NCBI GenBank assembly: GCA_037951105.1
Contig: JBAMJV010003053.1
Span: 41,455 to 105,454 of the forward strand
Length of the DNA stretch: 64,000 nucleotides
Source of the DNA: Echinarachnius parma
Lineage: Eukaryota > Echinodermata > Echinoidea > Clypeasteroida > Echinarachniidae
Reading direction: 5' to 3'
Shown here piece by piece: positions 1-12,639 of this stretch (position 1 is the first letter of the stretch; the number at the start of each line of letters is the position of its first letter). The notes under the pieces were generated by a model that saw only the letters and a program-made list of their open reading frames with translations, had not been told where the DNA came from and made no database searches. Position numbers and translations under genes: made by a program.

Positions 1-436
1 CCGGGCTGGATGGGAGAAATTATATCTCGCACACACAAAATTTATGAAATTGGTCCGCCGGAATCGCAAAGTTTTCATGTTTTCCACTCTTATTTAATAA
101 ATATTATAGCTAAACAAATATAAGCATCGGCTATTTAAAATACAGGAGGTTCCCTTTCCATTCATGAACATGTTATTGTTATTGGATACAAATAACCTCC
201 GTAATTTTTGTTTACATCGAATCAAGCTTTCTATACAAACTTCATCAATTTTGGGCTTGATATCGCGCATCCATCGAGGTGCATTTTTTTATACACAAAA
301 TGCAGTCATTGTCTTCCAAACACGATACAATAAGGGTGCTGTTCTAGTAGGATATTTCCTGCTATTTTGCCTCAACTTCCAAAGAAATAATATCAATTGA
401 CAATCAATTAAGGTGGCTCGTACCCCCTCCCCCAAA
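1..436. other. Intronic or upstream sequence, nothing recognised
   Basis: AT-rich sequence. The only open stretch (164-400, +) encodes a peptide with no recognisable features, so no gene is called. The segment presumably belongs to the intron before the first EGF exon of the window. Confidence 0.5.
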
Positions 437-523
437 TAATTTGCCAAAACTATATAAAACATTAGGGGTAAGGGGTAAATGTTATCATTTTATGAGCAGC
501 GACCCTCTTCTTACACTATGAAT
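437..523 (+). repeat. Left fragment of the GCGACC minisatellite
   Basis: The segment opens with the same lead-in found at 13.4, 16.5, 18.1 and 20.8 kb (a C-rich run, AAATAATTTGCCAAAAC, then a GGGGTAAGGGGTAAAT-like stretch) followed by a GCGACCCTCTTCTTACA unit. The array resumes at about 1,454, so it is interrupted by the LINE remnant between. Confidence 0.75.
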
Positions 524-1453
524 TTTTCAATTTCAATTTCGATTATTCCACACTTTTATTAAAAACATACAAAGCAAACAAATAAAAATACATGCAAATG
601 TATAAAAAAAAACGAAAAAAAAAAACATACAAATATACTCAATAACACATTACATGAAAGTGTTTGGTACCAGTAGAAAGGCTGAGCCTTATATGAAAAC
701 TGGTGCCAACCTAGTAAAGAAATAGCGATATTTAAAGTAAGATAACATAATCAAATAATTCCACACATACGTACAAACACACAAACAAACACTCACATAT
801 ACACAAAATACAGGCCTTGTGTGTTATCATTGCACATGGTATTTATCAAGTACAAATGTTTCGTATCTCATTTTAAAAACATTTAGAGAATGACTCTCTC
901 TAATATGATTGGGCAAATTATTCCCGATTAAAGGACCATGAAAAAATATAGATTTATAAAAGGCTGAAGTTCGAGAGAAGGCAAATTAAAATTGTTGCTA
1001 TTTCTTGTCATATGTTCATGTATACTGTCGAAGTTAAATTAAAATGGCTTAAAATGGACGGAGGAAGTACATTTTTTGGCGATTTTTGGTACATAAAATT
1101 GGCGATTTGAAAATTATATTATCATTAATATTTTAAAGTTTGAGGCTTAAAAAGATTGGCATACTAGGGGCAAGGTATTTACAATGATTTATAATGCGAA
1201 CAGATTTTTCCGGTAATTTTAAAAGTCTATTCATATTAAAGTTGGGGAATTTGGCCAGGCAAGAATGCAATAATTAAAAAAAGGTAAAATAAGAGTATTG
1301 TACAGCATCATTAACATATTTGTAGGAAGCGTCTTCAATCTATATAAAATACCTATGTTTTAGACAACCTTTTGCAGACATCACCAACATGTTCATTCCA
1401 AGTTAGTCTTTCTTCGATTATAACACCTTAAATTTGTGTATATTTCATTAATA
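524..1453 (-). mobile_element. 5'-truncated non-LTR retrotransposon (CR1/Jockey-like 3' end)
   Basis: This insert splits the minisatellite (unit ends near 523, array resumes near 1,454). Reading the minus strand from 985 down to a stop at 827-829 gives about 52 residues containing FFHGPLIGNNLPNHIRESHS and then LNVFKMRYETFVL. This is the usual C-terminal tail of CR1/Jockey-type reverse transcriptases (GP-x-IWN-x-LP-x-x-IR-x-S-x-SL-x-x-FK). No reverse transcriptase core is present. The ends are placed from where the minisatellite stops and resumes and are approximate. Confidence 0.7.
827..985 (-). pseudogene. Reverse transcriptase C-terminal fragment
   Basis: An open 53-codon stretch ending at a genuine-looking stop. 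It carries the conserved GP..(W/N)N.LP..IR.S.SL..FK tail of non-LTR polyproteins. The reading frame is closed by a TAA immediately upstream, so only the C-terminal tail survives. Confidence 0.7.
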
Positions 1454-1667
1454 TCGATCCTCTTCTAACATTATGAATAGCGACCCCTTTCTTAGATTAT
1501 GAATCTAATATAACTTATAAATATATTAGTACAACACATACTACTATCACTACTTGTATACTACTATCAAAATGACTTCTGCAACTAATAAATAATAACA
1601 TTGATACTAATAACATTAGCAATGTCGATCATATACCCAAATAATCGGTTCTACTCGACAATTTCAG
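1454..1667 (+). repeat. Minisatellite remainder and 3' part of EGF intron
   Basis: One or two ATGAATAGCGACCCC units are followed by an intron tail (ACTACTATCACTACTTGTATAC, then CTACTCGACAATTTCAG). The same tail precedes the exons at 14,394, 17,242 and 21,418, and in shortened form 15,711. It ends in the AG acceptor at 1,666-1,667. Confidence 0.7.
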
Positions 1668-1754
1668 ATGTGAACGAGTGCACAGTGAGTAATCCTTGTG
1701 ACACCACGAATGGAGATTTCACCAACATCGATGGATCGTATCAGTGTACATGTA
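1668..1754 (+). pseudogene. EGF exon, 5' half, split by a 10.6-kb insertion
   Basis: The segment begins after an AG acceptor and reads DVNECTVSNPCDTTNGD in the standard frame. The third cysteine codon is TTC (Phe) instead of TGC, so the domain would lack one disulphide even if intact. The exon stops at the TA of ACATGTA. The missing 3' half lies at 12,355-12,396 and continues in the same frame. Confidence 0.9.
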
Positions 1755-1826
1755 CACACTAAAAAAAGGGTCAATCTTACACCTATATAGGGGCAAGTCG
1801 TTGCCACACTGGGATCACCTATATAC

Positions 1827-2523
1827 AGGCGCGCCGGAAGCAGTTTTGGATTGGGGGGGGCAAAACCCGAAGAGGGCTCATGTGTTTAGGGGCTCATGCC
1901 CAACCACACTCACAGGGTTGCCAACCCCCCCCCCCCCCCCTCCCACGGTCAAGGGAGCTTTTGCATTTTTGGACTTTGGACAAACCATATGCCAAATTTG
2001 TATGATTCAACATCATAACTTTCAGCTAAAAATGAGTCCCGAGGGAGCGAAGCGACCGAGGGCTGGGGCAGAGCCAGAGGGGAGGGTCTGGGAGGGGGTA
2101 TCCCCCTCCCACGGGGAAGATTTTGCATTTATTCACTTGTAATGGTGCGATTTGGTGCACGTCACACAAACAGTAGAGCAATAACAGCCTACACAAGAAG
2201 TACCTGGACTGGTACAGAAAAACCCATCCCAGACCTACCAAATGCAAGTTACACAACAAACTGAGATAATTTGTTTGCGCGCGAAGCGCGCAGCGAAAAT
2301 TTTAAATGGATGAATAACTCAGTTTTTAAACGTTAGAATTAATAAATACTGGCTGATACATTTAATTTGTTCCTTTCCTTTTTCTTTCTTTCTTTCTTTT
2401 TTCTTCCTTTTTTTGAGGGGGGAGGCTTTTTTGGGGGGGCAAAAACGCGTTTTGCCCCCCCACTTTTTGGATTGGGGGGGGGGGGGGGGCGGCCGCCCCC
2501 CCTGCCCCCCACTTCCGGCGCCT
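1827..2523. mobile_element. Short inverted-repeat element with G/C runs
   Basis: The ends AGGCGCGCCGGAAG (1,827-1,840) and CTTCCGGCGCCT (to 2,523) are near-complementary. Just inside both ends lie long G runs next to GATTGGGGGG-type sequence. It has no credible coding capacity; the open stretches inside are low-complexity translations of poly-G and poly-C. It is nested in the left arm of the outer TA element. Confidence 0.6.
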
Positions 2524-2639
2524 ATGCCTATATAAGTGCAACATTTCACCTTTTGGTAAGGTTGCAGAGTTGATCCTTTACCGTTTTGCACCTTTAACCC
2601 GTTTACTACGACTATATAAGCACCATTTCCTACCCTGAA

Positions 2640-2970
2640 AACGAGATTCTTTTCACTGTGCGAGAAACCGAAGCCCCCAACAAAAGCCCAGCGGTCTGCA
2701 TGTGGCCGCGTGTGCGAGCCAAGACCGAATTAGCGAACGCACTATTCATCAGTGCATGCAGCTGGTGACGTCTTTCGCGCATGCGCAATTCATTCCTTGT
2801 TTTGACATCAGCATGAACAGAGGCAAATTATACGGAGCTCTCTCCGCTCCCCACGCCACGCAGCCACTGAGTAGCCTGGCCTCGATCGCAGCGGATTGCC
2901 CGCCCGCGCTGTCCGGCCTGGTGGCTGTGTGGCGCTGGCTGCTCGGCATGCACAGCTAGCTAGCCTGTCA
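2640..2970. other. GC-rich patch of unknown origin inside the piggyBac element
   Basis: This segment is much richer in G+C and CpG than its surroundings (for example GCGTGTGCGAGCC, TTTCGCGCATGCGC). Open frames exist on both strands (2,702-2,959 + and 2,749-2,949 -), as expected by chance in GC-rich sequence. Neither protein is recognisable. It could be a captured promoter or CpG-rich fragment. Confidence 0.4.
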
Positions 2971-4152
2971 AATCAGCATGGCAGATGTGTATCGAAAGGC
3001 TTTCCGTTTGTTTCTGAAATGATTACAGAGACATGTCGTTACCTAACATTCTCTCCACCTCGAATAAAACAAAACAAACAACAATCACACAATAACTGAA
3101 CCGCTAAAACGGCCTCAAAACTAATATAAGATACAGTTAGTATTGAGTAGATCCAAAATGATTACCATTACGAATTGATGACTATATCCTTCTAGCCTTT
3201 TTTTCAGGTACATTTTATATCGGCGATATCCCGATCCGTGATACTAAAATACTTTTTTGCAGTGCTCCTATATTATGTGTGAGAGTGGTTTGTGTGTGTG
3301 GATGCAGATACGTTTGTTTCTGTTTATGTATTGGTAAACATAAATATCATATTTGCACTATTTTATATTCTTGCATCATTTCATCAATTTTCCTTGAAAA
3401 TAAAACAATAAGGATAAATGTACAAACAGTTACATATTTTCAACGTGAATTCATAATTATTTTAAATCTAATTCATAATAATGTATCTTATATGTAAAGA
3501 TAATTGTTTCAATATAATTACGATGAACAAATACAATCGTAAATAAACTTGAGTAGAATCGTATAACATACATGTAGACTGAGTTATGGGCCTAATTTAT
3601 TTTTTGTTTACTAATAATCTCAGCCTCTGCTTTAGCATTACAGTATTTTTGTTAGCAGTATACAAATGTTTTATGTCAGAGCGGTACATCGTGGCAGTTC
3701 GGTAAAAGAACAATCATAATTATAGCTACGATGTAAATCTGATCGTAAAATGAATGAATGGATGAATAACAAGATAGATGATATAATTATGGATATTTGT
3801 TTACAAATATAAACTAATAAGATAATCAACTAATGAACGAACGAATGTATGAGTATACGAATTAATTAATTTTTTGAATAATACATGACTGTGTTCATTA
3901 TAATTTGTGCGGGGCTCTGGGTGGGTTGACTATTTTAGGGAAAAGGTTTTTCGCAGTGAAAAATGGGTTTGACGGGCATTATGACTTCATAATTTATCAC
4001 ACAGGAATCTTACGAATTGATCTTCGAACTGTGTATTGTTCGCTCCATATAATGATAACATTATGATAATATATATAGGGAACATATTTCTCAGATGCTG
4101 CGGTATTTTGTTGAAGCCCCTAAATGCAAAACAAATATGTTCTATAAACCAA
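2971..4152. other. Non-coding interior of the piggyBac element
   Basis: AT-rich sequence with only short chance open frames on either strand. I see no gene or clear repeat structure in it. Confidence 0.5.
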
Positions 4153-4400
<248 letters not shown>

Positions 4401-4842
4401 CATAATCTATGAAAAAATCTATGAAATATATATTATATAAAAAAGTCAATAAAATAAATTTGGACTCTATAATTCATTGGTAAAGTCTTTATTCAATTCA
4501 AGAAAGGATTAAATAGTTATTAATTAGTTTTGAAGGAATATATATATATATCTGTATATATATATTATTTACGTATTGATATATTTATTCATGTATTTAT
4601 TTATAATTTTACAAATATTTGTTTAACCTAATCTTTACTGGTGCCTACTGATGCGCTCCTTTGTGATACATTTTGAATGGATGGTGTTGATGTGTCATAA
4701 GCGTATATAAACACACACAATATATGTTTATAATCATGGCGAGTTTTTGTCAAGGCATATTAGAACGATTGAAATAAAATGAATATGTTTTGCTTGCAAA
4801 AGCATGTATTTAAAAAAGGACAGTATTCTTTTATATGTTTTA
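4401..4842. other. AT-rich spacer between microsatellites
   Basis: Nothing recognised apart from a short (TA)n run near 4,540-4,565. Confidence 0.5.
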
Positions 4843-5920
4843 GTTCATCATCATTATCATCATTACCATCATCATCATCGATATCATTATCATCATCATC
4901 ATCGTTATCATCATCATTATCATCATCGTCATCATTATCATAATCGTCATCATCTTCATCAGTATAATCATCGTTAATTTCATTCATCAGCATCATCGAC
5001 ACGATCATCATTATCATCAGTATCATCATCGTGAATTTCATTCTTATCATCATCTTCATCAGCATCATCGACACGATCATCATCATTTTCATCATTTTAT
5101 CATTATCATCATCATCGTCATCATCATTATCAGCATCATTATCATCAGTATCAGCATCATTATCGTCATCATCAGTATCATAATCGTCATCATTATCATA
5201 CTCGTCATCATTATCACACTCGTCATCATCTTCATCAGTATCATCGTGAATTTCATTCTTATCATCATCATCTTCATCAGCATCATCGACACGATCATCA
5301 TTTTCATCATTTTATCATTATCATCATCATCATCGTCATCATCATTATCAGCATCATTATCATCAGTATCAGCATCATTATCGTCATCATCAGTATCATA
5401 ATCGTCATCATTATCATACTCGTCATCATTATCACACTCGTCATCATCTTCATCAGTATCATCATCGTGAATTTCATTCTTATCATCATCATCATCTTCA
5501 TCAGCATCATCGACACGATCATCATCATCATCGTCATCATTATCAGCATCATTATCATCAGTATCAGCATCATTATCGTCATCATCAGTATCATAATCGT
5601 CATCATTATCATACTCGTCATCATTATCACACTCGTCATCATCTTCATCATCGTGAATTTCATTCTTATCATCATCATCATCGACACGATCATCATCATT
5701 TTCATCATTTTATCATTATCATCATCATCGTCATCATCAGTATCATAATCCTCATCATTATCGTCATCATCATTATCATACTCGTCATCATCTTCATCAG
5801 CATCATTTTCATTACTATCATCAGCATTATCACCATCGATATCATTATCATCATTAATCGTCATCATCATTATCAGTATCACCTTCATCATCATCATTAT
5901 CATCATCAGTGATGAACCAG
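4843..5920. repeat. (ATC)n microsatellite with a longer-period repeat
   Basis: Imperfect ATC trinucleotides dominate. A longer period of roughly 220 bp is overlaid, marked by CATCGACACGATCATCA at about 4,996, 5,067, 5,284, 5,507 and 5,682 (one interval is shorter). The long open frames here (poly-Met, Asp or Ile) are artefacts. Confidence 0.95.
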
Positions 5921-6655
5921 TTACCGACATCATTGCAACTTATCCAATCAGTGTAAGCACAAATTTAAGCAGAGAACATTCCATTTAGTTATGTAATCAT
6001 ACAAAAACACATCACTTTATTCCATGAATTTACTCAACTTGTCGATGTCATTACTAGGTGACACCCAATATTTATTATGAAAGATGCATACTACTACATA
6101 TTCAAACTCCATGATGATTGCACATTACATTTCATTTTTGTGCATTTATTATGATGACAAATAATTCTTATCACACAATATATCATCCTCCTGATATTTA
6201 TATCCATGCTGTGAGTATAGTTCACTTGAGTACTTCAGTATATTCCATGCTCATGTTGATACAAGATCTACATAATTAATTCAAAGATATGTAGTATGTA
6301 TTTTTGCATATGAAATATCAAGTAATTACATTTTCAAATTCAAATTATGTACATCAAAATATTGCAAAAGGCAAGTCTTGATACATATTTCTTCCAATGG
6401 TCATGAATAAATTATTACAATTTAGAAAAAATCAATTCATGAAGAACATGTCTGTGAGTAGATACGAGAATTGACAGCAATGTACAATTTTACACAATTT
6501 ATAAATTACAAGATCATGTAGTTGGACAGAAAGCATACCTATAATAACAAAATATAAAGTAAAGGTACACAAAGTATGAGTCAAAATAAATACTGTACTA
6601 ATCTGAAGTGTTCAATGTCACTTGTTGATCCGTCATAAGATTTACACAAAACATT
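5921..6655. other. Non-coding interior of the piggyBac element
   Basis: AT-rich, with no gene, repeat array or RNA gene recognised. Confidence 0.5.
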
Positions 6656-7085
6656 TCATACATTTACATATCACATGCTGGGAATATCTCATGTCGGAAG
6701 AAATATTTTCATGTCAAGGTAATAACAATAAGTCACTCGTACATGTAGATCCATGAGATGCAGATACACGCTGGAAATATCACATGTCCATAAATAGATA
6801 TTGAATTCTTTCACCTCAACGTAATAAACAAGTGTTCTTATAAAGTCACTCGTAGCGGCTCCTCATCATGAGCAGATACATGCTGGAAGAATCACATGTC
6901 CATCAAGGAAAATTTAATTATTTCATCACAAAGTAATAAAACATTTAGCGTTCTTATAAGGTCATTTGTAACCTTATGAGCAGATACATGCTGGGAATAT
7001 CAAATGTCCATAAAGAAATATTCAATTCTTTCACCTCAATGTAATAATCAGTAAGTGTTCTTATAAAGTCGCTTCACGGTATGTA
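6656..7085. repeat. Tandem repeat, about four copies of a 100-130 bp unit
   Basis: The segment order (AGATACATGCTGG, AATATCACATGTCCAT, TTCTTTCACCTCA, GTAATAA, GTTCTTATAAAGTC) recurs about four times with small indels. It lies downstream of the transposase stop, in the 3' part of the piggyBac element. Confidence 0.75.
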
Positions 7086-7389
7086 TGTGAGTGAAGAGAC
7101 ACATTATACAAATAAACTCAATCATTGTAATAAATAAGGAAAGATCGTGTATCCACAAATAAATCAATTTGATCATCTATACATACAATTAGTGAAATAA
7201 TGTTATGGCAACAATGGCATAGATATGAAAACATGAATTAAATACGATGCATCAAATGAAAGCAGATCTATACAGAATAATTAACCCATTTTGTTATTCC
7301 AAATTATTCAATGTATTTATGTTTCATGTGTCTTTGGTAACTGATGATTACATGTAGCCTAACAACAAGGATTAAGATCAAGTTCTGTA

Positions 7390-8711
7390 CTATCCTGAGC
7401 GATAATTTGCTTTGGTGTGGTATCGTTCAAAGCAAAGGATGTGGAGAGGGACTTCACACTTTCTGCACATAAATCTTGATTCAGGGCGTGATGTTTGATC
7501 TCCTTTTTGCTTCCGTTTTCCTAGCGGCTTAGGCTTGCACGCAACACATGGTCGAGTTGCGTCTGGCTTATTTGCTGTAGGAGGGACATGCATGGGCCAA
7601 TGTTGAGATTCTGAAAATTCCAGCCTTAGTACGTTTTCCTTATTGCATCTCCTCCCAGATCGGACTGGTCGCGGTCGGTCCTGCGCAAGCTGGTTGCCAA
7701 AGGCAATCATCTGCTCGATGAGGTCTATGACAAAGTTTAAATGGTCTACATTCCTGTCTGATACATGGCAGTACACAATGTACGCATTCGTCACCGCCAA
7801 ATCGTTCAGATGAAATATGAGTTTTTTATACCACTTGAGAGATTTTCTCATATCTGCGTATTTGTTAGTTAGAAAGTCTGACAAGTCTACTCCACCCATG
7901 TATTTGTTATAATCGAGAACAACGTCTGGTTTTTGAATGTTTTCCCCTGTCACAGGATGTTTTTTCTGTGTATCACTGAAGGTGTTGGTATGGAGAGTGC
8001 TCAGCATTGTTACATCACGTTTATCAAACCACAGCATGGCGAGCAGTTCCTTAGATCGTCTGAAGATGGACATCCCACGGGTTAGCTTTTGAGCCGGTTT
8101 CAGATTTTTAGGCATTTCACGTCTATTTGCTCTAACAGTTCCACAAGCATGGGTCCTCCGCTTGAAAAGTTCTGCAAAAAGTGTAGGACTTGTGTACCAA
8201 TTGTCCATGAAAAGGCGGTATCCTTTGTCCAAAAGTCCTGTCATCATTGACATCACAAGTCCAACAATGGTGTCCTTAGCTTTACCGGTGTAAAGTCTAA
8301 ATTTCCACGTATATCCAGTCGGATCACATATCTTATACGCTTTCATGCCATACTTTGCTGGCTTGCGGGGGTTATATGTCTTGAAGCTCAGGCGCCCATA
8401 GAACTTGATGAGGGCCTCGTCGATCGCGATGGAGCGAAATGGTGTGAAGACTTTATGGAACGCTGTCGTTACTGCGTCATAAAATGGCCGGAGTTTGAAG
8501 AGCGGGTCGTAGCTTGGGTCACTGCGCTGCTTGGCCTGGTTGTTATCATTGAAGTGAAGGAAGCGGAGAAGAAGAGTGAAGCGGTCCCTCGTCATAGTCT
8601 GGCCGAAGAAAGGGGTGGCAAGGATGTTCCTGGTAGACCAGTAGAGATGGATTGCAGGTTTCCCGACGACTCCCATGAGCATGCATAACGCCCAGAAGAT
8701 GATGAGCTCTC
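7390..8711 (-). CDS. piggyBac transposase, exon 2 (catalytic core and Cys-rich C-terminus)
   Basis: This exon supplies the C-terminal 440 residues of a cut-and-paste transposase that excises and inserts DNA at TTAA. It has the family core IIFWALCMLMGVVGKP...YWSTRN followed by RFTLLLRFLHFND. The DDD catalytic aspartates lie in SIAIDEALIKFYGR, FMDNWYTSP and LDYNKYMGGVDLSD. The C-terminal cysteine/histidine domain is present (CVAC...CRKC...LHILC). The acceptor is the CAG at 8,712-8,714 on the minus strand. It joins exon 1 in phase 1 across a 335-bp intron, giving 647 residues in all, close to usual piggyBac length. No frameshift or internal stop is seen, so the enzyme may be active. Confidence 0.93.
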
Positions 8712-9046
8712 CTGCAAAATAAAAAGAAAGAAAAAACAATTCTTCAATACTTCATACTCTTCATACATGTAAAAATGACACGAGTCATAAACTTCACTAT
8801 AAATATCAAACTAACATTTGAAAAGGTCTTTTGTCAACACTATGCCACATACATGTAGTTACAGAACATCTTCTTAGTCTTACAATCTTCTTACATTACA
8901 ATTGAAAATAAATAAGATAATAGAAACCCTTTTTTATTCGTATGCTGAAGAAAAACAGAAATAATACATATCAATTGTATGTTTAGTAAAGGTAATTTTG
9001 ATATTATTTCTGGATTAACAAAATACAAGTCTTAGACTGTACATAC
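8712..9046 (-). other. Intron of the piggyBac transposase gene
   Basis: A 335-bp intron with donor GTATGT (9,041-9,046, minus strand) and an acceptor preceded by a T-rich tract ending CAG. Both exon lengths (622 and 1,322 bp) fit a phase-1 intron. Reading through would add unrelated residues and a stop. Confidence 0.85.
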
Positions 9047-9668
9047 CTGCACTAGTTCTGGTCCAGTTCTTGGCTGGTGATGATGGCGATGGAGGGGATT
9101 CTCTCACTCTCAGGACCGAAGACGCGTATTTGTTGGTCTCAACTGCAACTTCCTCAAATGTTTCCTTTGACACAAATTTGAGATAACAGTCCAGCGGAGT
9201 TGAAGTTGGTGACAGGCCTGTATCAGGACTGATACCAGGGGTGCCTGTAAACTCGAAGTGTTGAGGTCCGTCAGATGGGTTATCCTCCCAGGTCCGCCCC
9301 ACTGGCTCTGCAGCTGCGACTCGACGACGCTTGTTCCCGCTATCCCCCGGCACGGAAGCGGTCGCAATGGGCTCGGCTGCATGTTGGTCCCCCCTAACTC
9401 CCCGGTCGGTTCGGTCTGGATCGAGGGTATCGTTACGAGCGCTGGCGGGGTTTACATGAGTATTTCCATTCGTGGACTCTGCTGTATTCTCCGATTCAAA
9501 GAAATCATCGAACGTCGTGGTTTCATATTGTTCATTTTCTACGTCCGACGAATACTCTTCTTCGCTTGATAAGTCCATTTTATCAAATTCATTTTCAGAG
9601 TCCGAGTCAAGGATCGCTTCTCGAGCATCTTCAACGCTAAACAGAGACTTCGTTCCATGACGAGACAT
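9047..9668 (-). CDS. piggyBac transposase, exon 1 (acidic N-terminus)
   Basis: The first exon encodes 207 residues beginning MSRHGTKSLFSVEDAREAIL. An acidic serine-rich tract follows (DSDSENEFDKMDLSSEEE), which is usual for piggyBac N-termini, and a basic NKRRRV cluster may be a nuclear localisation signal. The exon ends WTRTSAG and splices to ELIIFW of exon 2. The start is the first ATG in the frame; upstream sequence to 10,452 is non-coding and should hold the element's promoter. Confidence 0.88.
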
Positions 9669-10386
9669 TTTGAGATACGATGTTACATTGATAGTGATAA
9701 GCTATTACCAACGAATTGAGAACTAATTTGTGAAACAAACTACTCATGAAAATCAAAACGTTGTACTAAATAGTACAAATCCGAGACTTTATGGCACGAT
9801 GCGCAGTTGATATCCGACAAGCTTGCATTGAAATAATGGGAATGACTAGATCGAGACTAGCTAATATCCTAAATAATAAACCGGCCCGGTAGCCTGTATA
9901 CGCATGAATGACCTGGAGATCAGAGCTAGGGCTTACCGCGAGCGAGACGGCTTATAACACTGTAAGCTATTCAATTCTGGGCCCAGTACCGTGTATACGC
10001 GTGAATGAATATCGATCGATCTCATTGTGTAAGTACGTGTGCGCGCGTGCCGTGTACAAACGATACACAGAGCGAGTTTGGAATTCGCTGCTTGTAAAAT
10101 CATAATGTCCGGCTTACACAGTTCTAGGTAATAATAGACCCAGCGAAACCAAAATCCAGTCAAAATTGCATAAACTCACTTTGTATACGAATATCCTGAA
10201 AGAGGACTCATGCATTTCCATGCTAAACTTGTAATAAAACGAAAAATACACAACTACAGTCGGTAAAAATTGAGATGCATGTAGCCAAGAGATCAAGGTT
10301 TGTATCCATATAATTTATATTTAATTTAGAAGGAAAATAGATGTATTTTTATGCAATTAAACTAGCCCTTTCTCGGACCCGAGAAA
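9669..10386. other. Upstream region of the piggyBac transposase
   Basis: Non-coding sequence between the transposase start and the right terminal palindrome. It presumably contains the promoter, but no specific element can be assigned by eye. Short open frames on both strands are not supported. Confidence 0.4.
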
Positions 10387-10427
10387 TCTCGGTTCCCGTC
10401 TGTGAGTAGGCTCCACGGGAACCGAGA
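10387..10427. promoter_or_regulatory. Subterminal palindrome of the piggyBac right end
   Basis: The arms CTCGGTTCCCGT and ACGGGAACCGAG surround a loop of about 16 bases, 12 bp inside the terminal inverted repeat. Subterminal repeats of piggyBac elements are transposase-binding sites, so this is a candidate. A similar palindrome beside CGGGTTAA occurs at 46,920-47,001. Confidence 0.6.
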
Positions 10428-10456
10428 ATTCTCGGGCCCCGTAGTAAACGGGTTAA

Positions 10457-12352
10457 GGTGCAATATTGCATCTTCAGGAAAAGGTGCAAAGTTACACTGA
10501 GAAGTAGATGAGCACAATTGCACTTTCAAGGTGCATCTTTGAAATGAGAGAAATTCAAATTGAAAATTGAATTTAAATTTAATGTAATTTAAAGTTGCAC
10601 CATTTGAAAAAGGTGCAAATATGTAATTTCATAGTGCAACATAACACCTTTGAGTTAAGTGCAAAGATGCACCTAAAATGGTAGAAAGTTTCACTTTTAA
10701 CAAAGGTTTGCTAAGTAAACTAAGCAAAATATTTCAAGGTGAGCATTTGTAAAAAAAAACCTCAAAAAAACAGGAAAATTTGTAGATAGTACAAACGACC
10801 GTTTATTAACAGTTATGAATGTTGATAATTGTAAATAAAACATAATTTCCATAAACTAACATTTCTGTTATTCTACAGAATAAGTTCTGTAAAATCAATA
10901 GAACGGTGAAAAGATATAATTCTAAGGGCCAAGAAAAATATTTTACATCTATTGTTTTTGTTATTAGAAAGTATTGTCTTTTTACAGGCGAATTGCATAT
11001 TTCCCAAGCCTGTCTACAAACTTATAGGCCGACTTGTAATCATACATGGAATATTTTAATTACTGGATATTGAGTGGTTTAACGGTAATAATTACGGTAT
11101 ATTTGTATTTAGTGTGTACAAGAAACCGTAGGTTTTTTAACAGGTTCCCTGTTTTTCCACAGACCGGGGTAGTAAACAAAACAGCCTGTGTTGTCAGCAT
11201 ACATATTGTTTTTTGTTTACAGAAGAAATTTTCTTTTTTTTACAGGAACATTTTCGCCTATCAAATCAGAGCCAAGCGAACATTTTGTAACAAAAAAACA
11301 GGGACAGTCGTAGGTAGCATGAGAAAACTGTTTATTAACATTAATGAATAAAGGTAATTGTAAATAAAAGAAATCATTCTAAGAAGACTTCTCTTTAAAA
11401 AAAAAGAGTTATATTCCAGGGTTTGATGGACCAATTGCATAAACAATGTTATTCAAGCAAATCAAGTCAATAGACCGTCCAGCGGTGACCTGGCGACGAA
11501 CTATTCAATTTAATTTATATGAATTCGATTTAATATGTAGACAAAATCGTACACAAATCAGCTGTTGCTGTGTCGGACAAACCCCTGCAAAGCTTTTCAA
11601 CTTGCCATGAGCAACCATTGATGATAGGCTACGCATGAACTGGTCTTTAGAGCATCGAATCAATGACGTCGCATTATGTTGTTATTACTCCTATACTGTA
11701 CACTCTGCACCATTGTCGAGTCTGCACTTTCCGCCTTATTTTTTCTCTTTGCTATTTGTATGATTCGCGTGTGATAGCTTATCAAGCAAATTACCAATCA
11801 GAGGGGCTGTATCGAAACTATGTGTGACTTAGAAATATTTTCATAGTAATTTATTTCCAATTTCTCTATTTTTCAAATCCCTTCATGCATAATGAGCTAT
11901 TACTTCACAAAAATAAATCATAGATTAGTTATGGAAACATTTGGCATTAAAACACGAAATACATGTTTTGTCTCTCTGTGAGTGAATTATTTCTCTTGGA
12001 CCCTGTAATTGGCTGGCGGCCTTGCTTTGACCGTAGTTGTCATGAATATACATTTTCAGTAAATATGAAAAGACAGTTGGTATATTTTCATTATAAAACC
12101 ATAAACGTATACACTCATTATGTTGCACGATAACATAGAGTTTATTATGAATGGAATATTGATAGAGGATCGTAGACAACCAATTGTGCAGTATGGCATG
12201 GTAAAGGAACAAGACTAAGAAAGGTGGGATTTTGCACTTTAGCAAAAATGCACCTAAATATGTGCACAAAATGGTGCAATTTTACTCCTTTGCCGAGTCT
12301 GCACATTTTGCGTTACTTTGCACCTTATTTTAACCCTTTTTTTCTTAGTGTG
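10457..12352. repeat. Right arm of the outer TA element, GGTGCAA-rich with an internal duplication
   Basis: GGTGCAA or its complement recurs many times at 10,457-10,720 and 12,220-12,330. A segment of about 80 bp around 10,770-10,855 is repeated at about 11,300-11,375 (AAAAAAACAGG...TTTATTAACA...AATTGTAAATAAAA). No gene is seen. Confidence 0.6.
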
Positions 12353-12354
12353 TA

Positions 12355-12396
12355 ACACTGGATGGAGGATGGCAAGCGACAACTCAACATGCGAAG
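12355..12396 (+). pseudogene. EGF exon, 3' half, split by insertion
   Basis: Continues the frame of 1,668-1,754 and reads NTGWRMASDNSTCEG up to a normal donor (GAAG, then GTATGT). Together the halves give the standard 129 bp. The Cys-to-Phe change in the 5' half and the 10.6-kb insertion make this copy unlikely to be used. Confidence 0.88.
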
Positions 12397-12639
12397 GTAT
12401 GTCTCACAATGTCATGATATTAGTTTTTAATGTTGATGATCATTGTTATAATGTATCTGCATATGACATGTAATTTCTTCAATAACTTATATATGTGCTT
12501 ATAGGAATGTTATATACTACCATCACTACTTGTATAATACTAGTAAAACTACTACTGTAACTTATACATAATACTAATGTTATTATTAACATGAATAATA
12601 TCCGCTAAAATTACCGGATTTACAAATGTATTTTTATAG

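Noticed and set aside
1744-2591. Poly-Pro/Gly frames on both strands
   Set aside because: Translations of G and C runs inside a non-coding element. The first also reads out of the broken EGF exon.
2702-2959. Open frames in the GC-rich patch
   Set aside because: Open frames appear on both strands, as expected in GC-rich DNA. No domain or splice context.
4760-5933. Several long open frames rich in Met, Asp or Ile
   Set aside because: They are translations of an (ATC)n microsatellite in different frames and have no start context or domain.
8455-8688. Plus-strand frames across the piggyBac transposase
   Set aside because: Antisense shadows of the transposase exons (likewise 9,258-9,660).
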